The position numbers were made by a program, and so were the translations under genes. DNA of 48,478 nucleotides from Gordonia sp. 'Campus' (GTDB lineage: Bacteria; Actinomycetota; Actinomycetes; Mycobacteriales; Mycobacteriaceae). The stretch is from the NCBI RefSeq assembly GCF_022206305.1, contig NZ_JAKOIW010000027.1, forward strand, positions 1-48,478, written 5' to 3'. Position 1 is the stretch's first letter, and each line of letters opens with the position of its first letter. Below, piece after piece: positions 15,761-23,726 of this stretch. A model generated the notes under the pieces. The model did no database searches. It was not told the origin of the DNA and saw only the letters and a program-made list of their open reading frames with translations.

Positions 15761-16429
15761 ATGCCTGATCAGCAAGCCGAAAGATCGATCGACACCGTGC
15801 TTCTCGATGTCGACGGTACGCTCGTCGACTCGACGTACCTGCACGCGTCGGCGTGGATGCGGGCGTTCGCCGCCCATGATCTGACGCCGCAGTGGTGGCG
15901 GGTCCACCGCGCGATCGGGATGGGCGGTGACCGCCTCGTCGGCGAGATCTGCGGCGATGACGTGGAGGATTCCCTCGGCGACACGCTGCGAGACGAGTGG
16001 GAGGGGCACTACCGGGGGATGCTTCCCGACGTCCATCCGCTCCCGGGTGCGTCGGACTTCGTCCGCGGGTTGCTCGAGGCCGGCTACCGGGTCGCGCTGG
16101 CATCCTCGGGGAAGTCGGAGTTCACCGACGCCGCCCTGGAGTCGATGGGGTTGCGCCGCGCCGACTTCGCGGCGGTGACCACCTCCGACGATGCCGACTC
16201 GTCGAAGCCCGCGCCCGACATCCTGGCCGTGGCGCTCGAGGAGGCCGGAGGTGGCCGGGCGGTCGTCGTGGGGGACACGGTCTGGGATGTGGCGTCCGCG
16301 CATCGCCTCCCTGCCGAGTGCGTGGCGGTCCGCTCCGGTGGGTTCGCCGAGGGGGAGTTGCGTGATGCGGGTGCGGTCCTGGTCGTCGAACACGTGGGCG
16401 ACCTCGCCGAACGGGGTTGGCGACCCTGA
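15761..16429 (+). CDS. HAD-family phosphatase
   Basis: HAD subfamily IA phosphatase of 222 residues: motif I LLDVDGTLVDSTYLHASAW, motif II ALASSGKSEF, SKPAPDIL with the conserved Lys, and motif IV VVGDTVWDV. It dephosphorylates an unknown small phosphate ester. The start ATG at 15761 has GAGGTG six bases upstream. The 143-base gap to the divergent F420 gene contains two copies of GAGTCGTGGG (15660-15669 and 15690-15699) thirty bases apart, possibly a regulator site. A small CGCGCT-CGTA-AGCGCG hairpin (16437-16452) follows the gene. Confidence 0.85.
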   Translation: MPDQQAERSIDTVLLDVDGTLVDSTYLHASAWMRAFAAHDLTPQWWRVHRAIGMGGDRLVGEICGDDVEDSLGDTLRDEWEGHYRGMLPDVHPLPGASDFVRGLLEAGYRVALASSGKSEFTDAALESMGLRRADFAAVTTSDDADSSKPAPDILAVALEEAGGGRAVVVGDTVWDVASAHRLPAECVAVRSGGFAEGELRDAGAVLVVEHVGDLAERGWRP

Positions 16430-16483
16430 TCCCGGCCGCGCTCGTAAGCGCGTGGTCGATGGCGGACGCTAGGCTGGATCATT

Positions 16484-17449
16484 GTGCCGCGAACGTCACT
16501 GTCGGTCGTGACCGACTCCGTCACCGCACGGGCCCCGTCGAAGGTGAATCTGCACCTGGGCGTGGGTCCGCGGCGCGATGACGGGTACCACGACCTGGTC
16601 ACCGTCTTCCAGGCGTTGTCGCTCCACGACGACGTCCGGGTGGCGCAGTCGCATGAGACCAGCGTTCTCATCCGCGGTGAGGGCGCCGGTTCGGTGCCGG
16701 CGGACGACTCGAACCTCGCCGTCCGGGCAGCGACGGCACTGGCCGACTGGGCGAAGCGCTCCGGGACCGTCGCGATCGAGATCGACAAGACCATCCCCGT
16801 CGCCGGCGGTATGGCGGGTGGAAGTGCCGACGCCGCCGGGGCCCTCGTCGCTCTCGCCGCGCTCTGGAAGCTCGACATCGGACGGGACGATCTCGCCTCG
16901 ATCGCGGCCGACCTGGGTAGCGACGTCCCATTCGCCCTACACGGCAACACGGCGTTGGGCACCGGCCGTGGCGAGCGCCTCATGCAGGTGCTCTCGCGCG
17001 GTGAATTCCACTGGGTTCTCGCACTCGCCCGGGTGGGACTCTCCACCCCGGCGGTGTATCAGGAGCTGGATCGATTGCGCGACAGCCGTTCCGGCGAGGT
17101 CGCCGCCGACGACGAGCCCGATCTCCTACGGCGGCCCGATGCGCTGATGCAGGCGCTCGCGTCCGGCGACCCGCATGCTGTCGCGCCGTTGCTCCACAAC
17201 GACCTCCAGCCGGCCGCTCTCAGTCTGCAACCGACTCTGCGTCGCACGCTGCGCGCCGGAGTGGATGCGGGGGCTCTCGGGGGCATCGTGTCGGGGTCCG
17301 GCCCCACGTGCGCCTTCTTGTGCGCCGACGAGACCAGTGCGGTCAACGTCGCCGCGGAGCTCTCCGGGGCCGGGGTGGCGCGCTCGGTCCGTACCGCGCA
17401 CGGCCCGGCGCCCGGTGCGCGCGTGCTCGGCGCCGACTCCCGGTCCTGA
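16484..17449 (+). CDS. ispE: 4-diphosphocytidyl-2-C-methyl-D-erythritol kinase
   Basis: GHMP kinase of the MEP pathway; phosphorylates CDP-methylerythritol on the way to isoprenoids (quinones, carotenoids, decaprenyl phosphate). Motifs: APSKVNLHLGVGPRRDDGYH, the ATP loop PVAGGMAGGSADAAG, DVPFALHGNTALGTGRGE, and GGIVSGSGPTCAFLC. The GTG at 16484 lies eight bases after a TAGGCT hexamer (16470-16475), fitting a leaderless start; GTG 16508 is an alternative nearer the family N-terminus. It follows the tatD-rpfB-ksgA run as in mycobacteria, but here an F420 oxidoreductase and a HAD gene are inserted before it. Confidence 0.94.
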   Translation: MPRTSLSVVTDSVTARAPSKVNLHLGVGPRRDDGYHDLVTVFQALSLHDDVRVAQSHETSVLIRGEGAGSVPADDSNLAVRAATALADWAKRSGTVAIEIDKTIPVAGGMAGGSADAAGALVALAALWKLDIGRDDLASIAADLGSDVPFALHGNTALGTGRGERLMQVLSRGEFHWVLALARVGLSTPAVYQELDRLRDSRSGEVAADDEPDLLRRPDALMQALASGDPHAVAPLLHNDLQPAALSLQPTLRRTLRAGVDAGALGGIVSGSGPTCAFLCADETSAVNVAAELSGAGVARSVRTAHGPAPGARVLGADSRS

Positions 17450-17466
17450 TCGCCTACGGTTGACGG

Positions 17467-18636
17467 GTGCCCCGCAGACCCCCGACAACCGCCTCGATTC
17501 TTGCCCCGGTCACGGTGACGGTCGTCCTGTTGTCGATGATGCTGCTGGTGGTCGGAGGGGTGACGATCGCCCCCGCCGCGGCCGCCGCCCCCGAGAACGG
17601 ATTCGTCTTCACGACCACCGACGTCGCCGACGACCAGCTGCCGTCGTCGGCGGGGGCGGGAACCCGACTCACCTATGCGACGAGGGATCAGAACGGGCGA
17701 CCGGCGATGTCGAGCGGCGTGTACTGGGTGCCCAAGGGCGACCCGCCTGCAGGTGGGTGGCCGGTGGTCTCCTGGGCGCACGGCACGGTCGGGCTCGCCG
17801 ACGAGTGCGCGCCGACCCTCCACCGGCTCGGTGACGGCGTCGAGGCGCCCGTCCGCGCCGCGCTCGCCGCCGGCTACGCCGTGACGGCGACCGACTACGC
17901 CGGACTCGGTTCGGCCGGGGAGACCGAATACCTCGGCGGCCGTGCGGCGGCGCGGTCGGTCATCGACATGATCAGAGCGGCCCGGTCGGTGGACGAGACG
18001 CTCGGGCCGCGCTGGGTCTCGATGGGCCATTCGCAGGGCGGGCACGCCGCGTTGCACGCGGGCCGGCTCGCGCGCGACTACGCCCCGGAGCTGCCTGTCG
18101 CCGGAATCGTCGCGATCGCGCCGGTGTCGTCGCTGGAGAGGCTGTTCGGGCTCTTCGGTCCACGGGTCCCGGGACTCGGTGCGCTGAACGTGCTCAGTGC
18201 ACCGTTCCTGTTCACGCTCGCCGGGCTCGACCACGCCCACCCCGAACTCCGCGTCGCCGACTCACTGACACCCGACGGCCGCCGGTTCCTCGACCGCGCA
18301 CGGTCTCAGTGCAACGGCGACCTCGTCGACGCGCTTCGCTCGGTGTCACCGGGATCGCTCGTGGCGGCGTCGTTCACCGCCGAGCAGACGTTTCGCGATG
18401 CCCTGCGCGAGTACGCGGAGGTGCCGACCTCCGGCTACCCGGCGAAGGTCACCATCGCCCACGGCATCCTGGATCCGGTGCTGCCGTATCTGCTCAGCCG
18501 GTCGCTGCGCTCGGACATGCGCGACGACGGCACGGATGTCGACCTCAAGACCTACGCACGTGCCGACCACAGCAGCGTCGTCGACGAATCGTTGCCCGAT
18601 GTGATGGCCGCGGTGCGACAGGCCTTCGGCCAGTAG
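17467..18636 (+). CDS. secreted lipase/esterase (alpha/beta hydrolase)
   Basis: A 389-residue protein with a signal peptide (hydrophobic stretch about 12-35, likely cut after an AAAA run near 43). The alpha/beta-hydrolase domain resembles secretory lipases of the LIP family: WAHGTVGLADECAP, TDYAGLGSAGE, nucleophile elbow GHSQGGHAAL, and candidate Asp and His in ILDPVLPY and ADHSSV. Substrates are probably acyl esters outside the membrane. The GTG at 17467 follows a TACGGT hexamer (17455-17460) by six bases, suggesting its own leaderless promoter although ispE ends just upstream. It converges on the ABC-F gene with one base between stops. Confidence 0.85.
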   Translation: MPRRPPTTASILAPVTVTVVLLSMMLLVVGGVTIAPAAAAAPENGFVFTTTDVADDQLPSSAGAGTRLTYATRDQNGRPAMSSGVYWVPKGDPPAGGWPVVSWAHGTVGLADECAPTLHRLGDGVEAPVRAALAAGYAVTATDYAGLGSAGETEYLGGRAAARSVIDMIRAARSVDETLGPRWVSMGHSQGGHAALHAGRLARDYAPELPVAGIVAIAPVSSLERLFGLFGPRVPGLGALNVLSAPFLFTLAGLDHAHPELRVADSLTPDGRRFLDRARSQCNGDLVDALRSVSPGSLVAASFTAEQTFRDALREYAEVPTSGYPAKVTIAHGILDPVLPYLLSRSLRSDMRDDGTDVDLKTYARADHSSVVDESLPDVMAAVRQAFGQ

Positions 18637-18637
18637 A

Positions 18638-20464
18638 TCATTCGATGGCTTCGCCGAGCTCCATCCAGCGTTCCTCGAGTTCGGCCAGCTCGGATTCCAT
18701 CGCGCGGATGGCCTCGGTCTCAGCGGCCAGGCCCTGGTAGTCGGCCTGGTCGTGGTCGGCCAACGCGGTCCGTGCCGTGTCGATCCTGGTGTGCAACTTG
18801 TCGATCCGCCGCTCCAGCGAGGCCAACTCCTTGTTGGCGGCGCGCAGCTCGGCACCACTGAGTGCGGAGTTCGGCGGTGCTGCACCGGAATCGGCTCCAC
18901 CCGAGGTCGCAGAACTCGTTCCGGATGGTTTCGACTGACCCGATTTCTTCTGCGCCGCACGAAGTCTGAGGAACTCCTCGACGCCGCCCGGCAGGTGACG
19001 CAGGCCGCCGTCGAGTACGGCGAACTGCTGGTCGGTGACGCGCTCGAGGAAGTAGCGGTCGTGCGACACGACGATCAGCGTGCCCGGCCACGAGTCGAGC
19101 AGGTCCTCGAGGGCGGCGAGCATGTCGGTGTCGAGGTCGTTGGTCGGCTCGTCCAGGATCAGGACGTTCGGAGCGTCGAGCAGGATCAGCAGCAGCTGCA
19201 GGCGTCGTTTCTGTCCACCGGACAGGTCGCGCACGGGGGTCGACAGTTGCGCACTGTCGAAGCCGAGCCGTTCGAGCAGTTGGGAGGGGGAGAGCTCCTG
19301 AGCTTTCGACCCGGCTCCGAACGTGTAGGTGGTCTGCAGCTCGGCGATCACGAGACGGACCGGGTCGTCGAGATAGCGGTCGAGGTCGTCGAGACGTTGG
19401 GTCAGTGTCGCGACCTTGACCGTCTTGCCGCGCTTCACCCGGCCGCCGGTCGGTTCGACGGTTCCGGCGACCAGCCCGAGCAGAGTGGACTTGCCTGCGC
19501 CGTTGACGCCGAGGATGCCGGTTCGTTCGCCCGGTGCCAGCCGCCACTCGACCCCGTCGAGGACGTCGCGGTCGCCGTAGGACACCGACACGTCGAGCAG
19601 GTCGACGACGTCTTTGCCCAGACGCGCGGTGGCCAGCGACTGCAGGGCCACGGTGTCGCGGACCGGCGGGACGTCGGCGATGAGGGCGTTGGCGGCGTCG
19701 ATGCGGAACTTCGGCTTCGATGTGCGGGCGGGGGCACCGCGTCGCAGCCACGCCAGTTCTTTCCGGGCGAGGTTCTGGCGGCGCGCCTCGATCGCCGCGG
19801 CCTGCCGGTCACGCTCGACGCGCTGCAGGATGTAGGCGGCATAACCGCCCTCGAAGGGTTCGACGATCCGGTCGTGCACTTCCCACGTCACCGTGCACAC
19901 CTCGTCGAGGAACCAGCGGTCGTGGGTGACCACCAGGAGTCCGCCTGCGTTGGCAGGCCATCGACGCTTCAGGTGATCGGCGAGCCAGGTGATCGCCTCG
20001 ACGTCGAGGTGGTTGGTCGGCTCGTCGAGCGCGAGCACGTCGTGTTCGCCCGCGAGCAGGCGGGCGAGCGACACCCGGCGGCGCTGGCCGCCGGACAGCG
20101 ACGCGGTGGTCGCCGCCCATTCGACGTCGCCGAGCAGTCCGCCGATGACGTCGCGCACCCGGGCGTCGCCGGCCCACTCGTGTTCGGGCCGGTCGCCGAC
20201 GACCGCGTGCCCCACGGTCTCGTCGTCGTCGAACGAATCGGCCTGGTCGAGGACCCCGACCCGTACACCGCCGCGGACGGTCACACGTCCCGAGTCGGGT
20301 TGTTTGCGGCCGGCGAGCATCGCCAGCAGGCTCGACTTGCCATCGCCGTTGCGACCGACGATCCCGATGCGGTCACCCTCGTTGACGCCGAGGGACACCG
20401 ACTCGAAGACCTTGGTCGTCGGGTATTCCAGGCCTAGGGTTTCCGCGCCGAGTAGATGAGCCAC
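18638..20464 (-). CDS. ABC-F family ATPase, Uup-like
   Basis: Two fused ABC domains without membrane segments. Domain 1: Walker A GRNGDGKSS near residue 37, signature SLSGGQRRRVSLARLLAG, Walker B VLALDEPTNHLD. Domain 2: GVNGAGKST, DLSGGQKRRLQLLLIL, VLILDEPTNDLD. The inter-domain linker is rich in Arg/Gln. The last 65 residues form a coiled coil (LASLERRIDKLHTRIDTART, LAAETEAIRAMESELAELEE) like the C-terminal domain of Uup. ABC-F proteins bind the ribosomal E site; Uup relatives act in ribosome quality or assembly. The start GTG at 20464 is seven bases after a TAGCGT hexamer (20472-20477), a leaderless arrangement. Resistance-type function is less likely because of the Uup tail. Confidence 0.88.
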   Translation of the reverse strand: MAHLLGAETLGLEYPTTKVFESVSLGVNEGDRIGIVGRNGDGKSSLLAMLAGRKQPDSGRVTVRGGVRVGVLDQADSFDDDETVGHAVVGDRPEHEWAGDARVRDVIGGLLGDVEWAATTASLSGGQRRRVSLARLLAGEHDVLALDEPTNHLDVEAITWLADHLKRRWPANAGGLLVVTHDRWFLDEVCTVTWEVHDRIVEPFEGGYAAYILQRVERDRQAAAIEARRQNLARKELAWLRRGAPARTSKPKFRIDAANALIADVPPVRDTVALQSLATARLGKDVVDLLDVSVSYGDRDVLDGVEWRLAPGERTGILGVNGAGKSTLLGLVAGTVEPTGGRVKRGKTVKVATLTQRLDDLDRYLDDPVRLVIAELQTTYTFGAGSKAQELSPSQLLERLGFDSAQLSTPVRDLSGGQKRRLQLLLILLDAPNVLILDEPTNDLDTDMLAALEDLLDSWPGTLIVVSHDRYFLERVTDQQFAVLDGGLRHLPGGVEEFLRLRAAQKKSGQSKPSGTSSATSGGADSGAAPPNSALSGAELRAANKELASLERRIDKLHTRIDTARTALADHDQADYQGLAAETEAIRAMESELAELEERWMELGEAIE

Positions 20465-20496
20465 CCGACAAACGCTAGTGGGTGCCCGGCGCCGGG

Positions 20497-21378
20497 TTAA
20501 CGCCGGATGGCCCCGTTGACCATGGCCGCGAACGCGACCGCCCCGGCCTGGTTGACGTGGAAGGGGAGTGCGATCCGGTTGGACAGCGCGCTCTCGTACC
20601 AGGGATTGACGAGGTTGCACGCATCATGGCCCGCCGAGCGCCTATTCGCGTCGATGAAGGTGGCACCGACCTTCGTGGACGCGCGCCACAGCGCACCGTT
20701 GGCCCGGTTGAACACCTCACGAATCCAGCGGGCGTCGGGGTCGCTGAGCGGCACGAGCGGCCAGCAACCGGTGGACCCGATGAAGCCGCCGAGACCGACG
20801 ACGATGATCTGGGCGTTGGGTGCCTTCGCGCGGATCGCCTTCAGCGCGGGGGTGACACGGTTCTCCATCAGGGCCACGCGCGACCGGACCTCGTTCTCCA
20901 GATTCCGGTTGTATCGGCATCGACGATCGGTGAACGCCGGGGTCCGGCACTGGCTGAGGACCGCATTCCACCGCATGTCGTTGCCGCCGATGCTGACGGT
21001 GATCAGCTGGGCGTTCCGCGGAACCAGATGCAGCTGAACCGGTTTGGTGCCACCGCTGGTGTGTTGCGGAGTCTGGTACAGGTGCGTCGCCTGCGCGCCC
21101 GCACACGAGGCGTCGATGAAGCGCCGCGGCAGGTTGGCCCCGGCGACGAGGGTCGGGTAGTTGAACGCCGACCGCTTGCATCCCGCGAAATACGCGGGGG
21201 TCGGGGTGTAGAAACTGCCCGACGCCCGCGAATCCCCGAGCGCCACGTATGTGCCACCGGTGTAGCGACCCGGAGCCGCCTCGGCGGGTGCCGCCAGCGC
21301 TGCCACCAAGGTCGCCACGAACGCGGTGACCAGGACAACCGTCACCGCACGAAACCCGCCCCGAGAATTGCCTACCAC
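20497..21378 (-). CDS. secreted SGNH/GDSL hydrolase
   Basis: About 293 residues with an N-terminal signal peptide (VTVVLVTAFVATLVAALAAP followed by AEAAPG). Block I is GDSRASGS with the nucleophile Ser, block III is VSIGGNDMRWN, and the C-terminal His is in PFHVNQAGAVAFA. Six or more Cys residues (AGCK, ASCAG, SQCR, DRRCRY, GCWP, DACN) suggest disulfides in an exported enzyme. The family in actinobacteria includes esterases and lipases acting on cell-surface lipids. Start: GTG 21378, or TTG 21381; neither has a good ribosome site. It lies 32 bases upstream of the ABC-F gene's GTG. Confidence 0.85.
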   Translation of the reverse strand: MVGNSRGGFRAVTVVLVTAFVATLVAALAAPAEAAPGRYTGGTYVALGDSRASGSFYTPTPAYFAGCKRSAFNYPTLVAGANLPRRFIDASCAGAQATHLYQTPQHTSGGTKPVQLHLVPRNAQLITVSIGGNDMRWNAVLSQCRTPAFTDRRCRYNRNLENEVRSRVALMENRVTPALKAIRAKAPNAQIIVVGLGGFIGSTGCWPLVPLSDPDARWIREVFNRANGALWRASTKVGATFIDANRRSAGHDACNLVNPWYESALSNRIALPFHVNQAGAVAFAAMVNGAIRR

Positions 21379-21476
21379 CAAACACCGCTTCCGCTACCCG
21401 CCCATTGCTCAGGGAAGCTTAAGGCACGCGCGCCGTCGGCACTGCCGACCGCCCCACAGACAGCGAACCCACGCCC

Positions 21477-21523
21477 CAGAGTGAGGGATGTGTACGGGAA
21501 TCCGGCACAGATCCCTCACTCTG
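21477..21523. repeat. palindrome A-left, 3' side of the first DUF559 gene
   Basis: A 47-base near-perfect palindrome: arms 21477-21499 and 21501-21523 match at 20 of 23 positions, the outer 13 (CAGAGTGAGGGAT) exactly. It begins 12 bases after the stop of the gene at 21536. Its right half matches the right half of palindrome A-right (22469-22517) at about 18 of 22 positions. Confidence 0.85.
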
Positions 21524-21535
21524 TCAGGTCCCATA

Positions 21536-22402
21536 TCAGGCGAGCGTCTTGCGAACCTGCGCGGCGACGTATCCGGGGCGCTCGAGGAGGTCGGACCAGG
21601 TGAAGTTCAGCACAGTCCAACCCGCCGTGATCAGCGCGTTCCGCCGCGCTCGATCGTGCTGGAAAGCGTCGACATCACGGTGGTACGCCATACCGTCGAT
21701 CTCGACGGCAACCTTCTTCCTCACGAATGCGAAGTCGATCTCGTAACTTCCGACGGGATGGTTGGCGATCCAGCCCTCGATCCCGTGCTCCTCGAACAGA
21801 TCCACCGTCAACCGCTCGGCCGCGGACCGCGCGCCCGACCCGACGAGTACCAGCATCTGCGCCATCTTCGACGCGCCCTTGCACTTCCGGCGGCGCTGAT
21901 ATGCCTCGGTCAGTGCGTCGACGGTCACGCGCTTGTTCTGTAGCGCCCGATCGAGGACGTCGAACTTCCCTTCGACGGCGCCTTCCAGAACGGACAGCGG
22001 TAGCGAGGTCACCCGTAGTCCGCGCCGGACCACAATGTCTGCGTCGTCCAGGTCCCGCCGCACGATCCTGGCCCCGGCGACCGGCGACCCGTGCCATCCC
22101 CGAGGTGCGGAGACGGCGCTCGTCGCAGGTCGTGCGGACACGATTCCGTGCCACCACGCGGCGGCCAAACCGCTCAGGATCGCCTGCGGTGAGACGGTCA
22201 ACGTCGCGATCCGAGTCCGGGACTGCCCGGTGACCGGGTGGTCTGCGAGGCGATAGAGCCCTGGACCCTCACGGACCCACTCCCCGGATCGGACGCGACG
22301 CGAGATCGCTCCGCGGGTGAGCCCATGACCGCGAGCCTCATCGATGGTGATGACGCCGTCGTGGGCGAGGGCGAGCTTGCGCAGCTCAGGTGCGGTTGCC
22401 AT
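21536..22402 (-). CDS. AbiEi-like N-terminal domain fused to DUF559 (Vsr-like PD-(D/E)XK nuclease)
   Basis: 288 residues. The N-terminus (ELRKLALAHDGVITIDEARG, then RRVRSGEWVREGPGLYRL) is the winged helix of type IV antitoxin AbiEi proteins. The C-terminus is a DUF559 nuclease-like domain with candidate catalytic Glu196, Asp223, Glu234 and Asp236 in AERL, EIDFAF and VEIDG, then FQHDRARRNAL and GWTVLNFTWSDL. No AbiEii nucleotidyltransferase toxin lies on either side, so a classic AbiE pair is absent. A paralogue at 44210-45085 aligns without gaps through all four acidic positions. ATG 22402 is chosen by homology to that start; no ribosome site is evident. A CCATGTG/CACATGG dyad (22436-22458) sits in its leader. 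Function unknown. Confidence 0.8.
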   Translation of the reverse strand: MATAPELRKLALAHDGVITIDEARGHGLTRGAISRRVRSGEWVREGPGLYRLADHPVTGQSRTRIATLTVSPQAILSGLAAAWWHGIVSARPATSAVSAPRGWHGSPVAGARIVRRDLDDADIVVRRGLRVTSLPLSVLEGAVEGKFDVLDRALQNKRVTVDALTEAYQRRRKCKGASKMAQMLVLVGSGARSAAERLTVDLFEEHGIEGWIANHPVGSYEIDFAFVRKKVAVEIDGMAYHRDVDAFQHDRARRNALITAGWTVLNFTWSDLLERPGYVAAQVRKTLA

Positions 22403-22468
22403 GTAGAGGTGGACGCACAGCGGGCACCGCTGGTTCCATGTGTCCCCAACGCACATGGGTCCGGCAAG

Positions 22469-22517
22469 CACAGTGCGAAATGAGCGCCGCAAACCGACAC
22501 TCATCCCGCACTCTGTG
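22469..22517. repeat. palindrome A-right, 5' side of the first DUF559 gene
   Basis: Imperfect palindrome: left arm 22469-22484 (CACAGTGCGAAATGAG) pairs with right arm 22500-22517 (CTCATCCCGCACTCTGTG) with one two-base bulge and two mismatches. It ends four bases from the stop of the acyl-CoA dehydrogenase at 22522. Its sequence is a variant of palindrome A-left. Confidence 0.75.
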
Positions 22518-22521
22518 CGAC

Positions 22522-23679
22522 CTACAGGCCGAGGTCCTTGGCGATGATCGTCTTCATGACCTCGCTGGTGCCGCCGTAGATGCGGGAGACGCGGGTGTCG
22601 GCGTAGAGGCGCGCGATGGGGTACTCCAAGACGTAGCCGTACCCGCCGTGCAGCTGCAGGCACTTGTCGATGACCCGGCCTGCGGTCTCGGTGGCGAACA
22701 GCTTGGCGCGGGCCGCGTCGGGGACCGTCAGCTCACCCTCGTTGTGCAGTTCGAGCGCGCGGTCGACGATCGCGCGGATCGCCTCGACCTCGGCCGAACA
22801 CTCGGCGAGCACGAACTTGGTGTTCTGGAACGCGGCCACCGGCTTGCCGAAGACGTCGCGCTCCTTGGTGTAGGCGATCGCGTGCTGGACGGCAGCCGCG
22901 GCGGTGGCCGACGCGCCGATCGCGATGGTGAGGCGCTCCTGGGCGAGGTTGTGGCTCAGGTATTTGAAGCCCGCGCCCTCGTCGCCGAGGAGGTCCTCGA
23001 CCGGCACCTTGACCGAGTCGAAGGACAGTTCGGCGGTGTCGGAGGCCTTCAGCCCGATCTTCTCGATCTTGCGACCGACCGAGAATCCCTCGGACTTGGT
23101 GTCCACCACGAGGATCGACAGTCCGGCACGACGGTTCTCGGGATCAAAGGGTGTGGTGCGGGCGACGACGAGGATGCGGTCGGCGAGCGCGCCGCCGGTG
23201 ATGAAGGTCTTCGCGCCGTCGAGCACATAGTGCGAACCGTCCTCGGACAGTTTCGCGGTGGTGGAGATGTTCGCGAGGTCCGAGCCGGTGCCGGGCTCGG
23301 TCATCGCGATGGCGAACATGATGTCGCCGGAACAGAATCCGGGAACCCAGCGCTCTTTCTGCTCCTGGGTTCCGTACTCCATCAGGTAGGGCAGGATCAG
23401 GTTCGAGTGCACCGAGTAGCTGCCGAAGGTGACTCCCGCAGCGGACGTCTCCTCCGCGATCACCAGCGAATAGGTGAAGTCGCTGACGCCACCGCCGCCG
23501 AACTCCTCCGGGGCCTCGATGCCCAGGACGCCGAGATCGCCGAGACGGTTGTAGAACTCGCGCGGGGGATGCCCCTGCTTCTCCCAGTCGTGATAGACCG
23601 GCGCGACCTCTTTGGCGATGAAGTCCCGGATGGTCTTGCGGAAGGACTCGTGGTCCTCGGTGAAGATGCGACGCTGCAT
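22522..23679 (-). CDS. acyl-CoA dehydrogenase
   Basis: FAD enzyme that introduces a 2,3 double bond into acyl-CoA. 385 residues, full length for the family. Segments: MTEPGTGSDLANI (FAD/substrate loop), TFITGGALADRILVVARTT, LHGGYGYVLEYPIAR, and the catalytic-base motif GGTSEVMKTIIAKDLGL with Glu present. It lies 47 bases after the second dehydrogenase gene on the same strand; an AGGAA ribosome site precedes the ATG. The two adjacent dehydrogenases may act on different chain lengths or form a heteromer, as known for some actinobacterial steroid enzymes; that is inference. Electron acceptor would be ETF. Confidence 0.9.
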   Translation of the reverse strand: MQRRIFTEDHESFRKTIRDFIAKEVAPVYHDWEKQGHPPREFYNRLGDLGVLGIEAPEEFGGGGVSDFTYSLVIAEETSAAGVTFGSYSVHSNLILPYLMEYGTQEQKERWVPGFCSGDIMFAIAMTEPGTGSDLANISTTAKLSEDGSHYVLDGAKTFITGGALADRILVVARTTPFDPENRRAGLSILVVDTKSEGFSVGRKIEKIGLKASDTAELSFDSVKVPVEDLLGDEGAGFKYLSHNLAQERLTIAIGASATAAAAVQHAIAYTKERDVFGKPVAAFQNTKFVLAECSAEVEAIRAIVDRALELHNEGELTVPDAARAKLFATETAGRVIDKCLQLHGGYGYVLEYPIARLYADTRVSRIYGGTSEVMKTIIAKDLGL

Positions 23680-23726
23680 GAGGTGTTCCTAACGAGGTTG
23701 GGAGCGAACGGGATCTACGGTGCGAC

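Noticed and set aside
14586..15884. Plus-strand open frame of 432 codons
   Set aside because: Antisense to the F420 oxidoreductase, which matches its family over its full length.
21536..22402. Complete AbiE type IV toxin-antitoxin system
   Set aside because: No AbiEii nucleotidyltransferase gene lies on either side; the neighbours are an SGNH hydrolase and an acyl-CoA dehydrogenase.
21477..22517. Classic insertion sequence or transposon
   Set aside because: No transposase, no clear target-site duplication outside the palindromes, and the repeats are palindromic rather than simple terminal inverted repeats.
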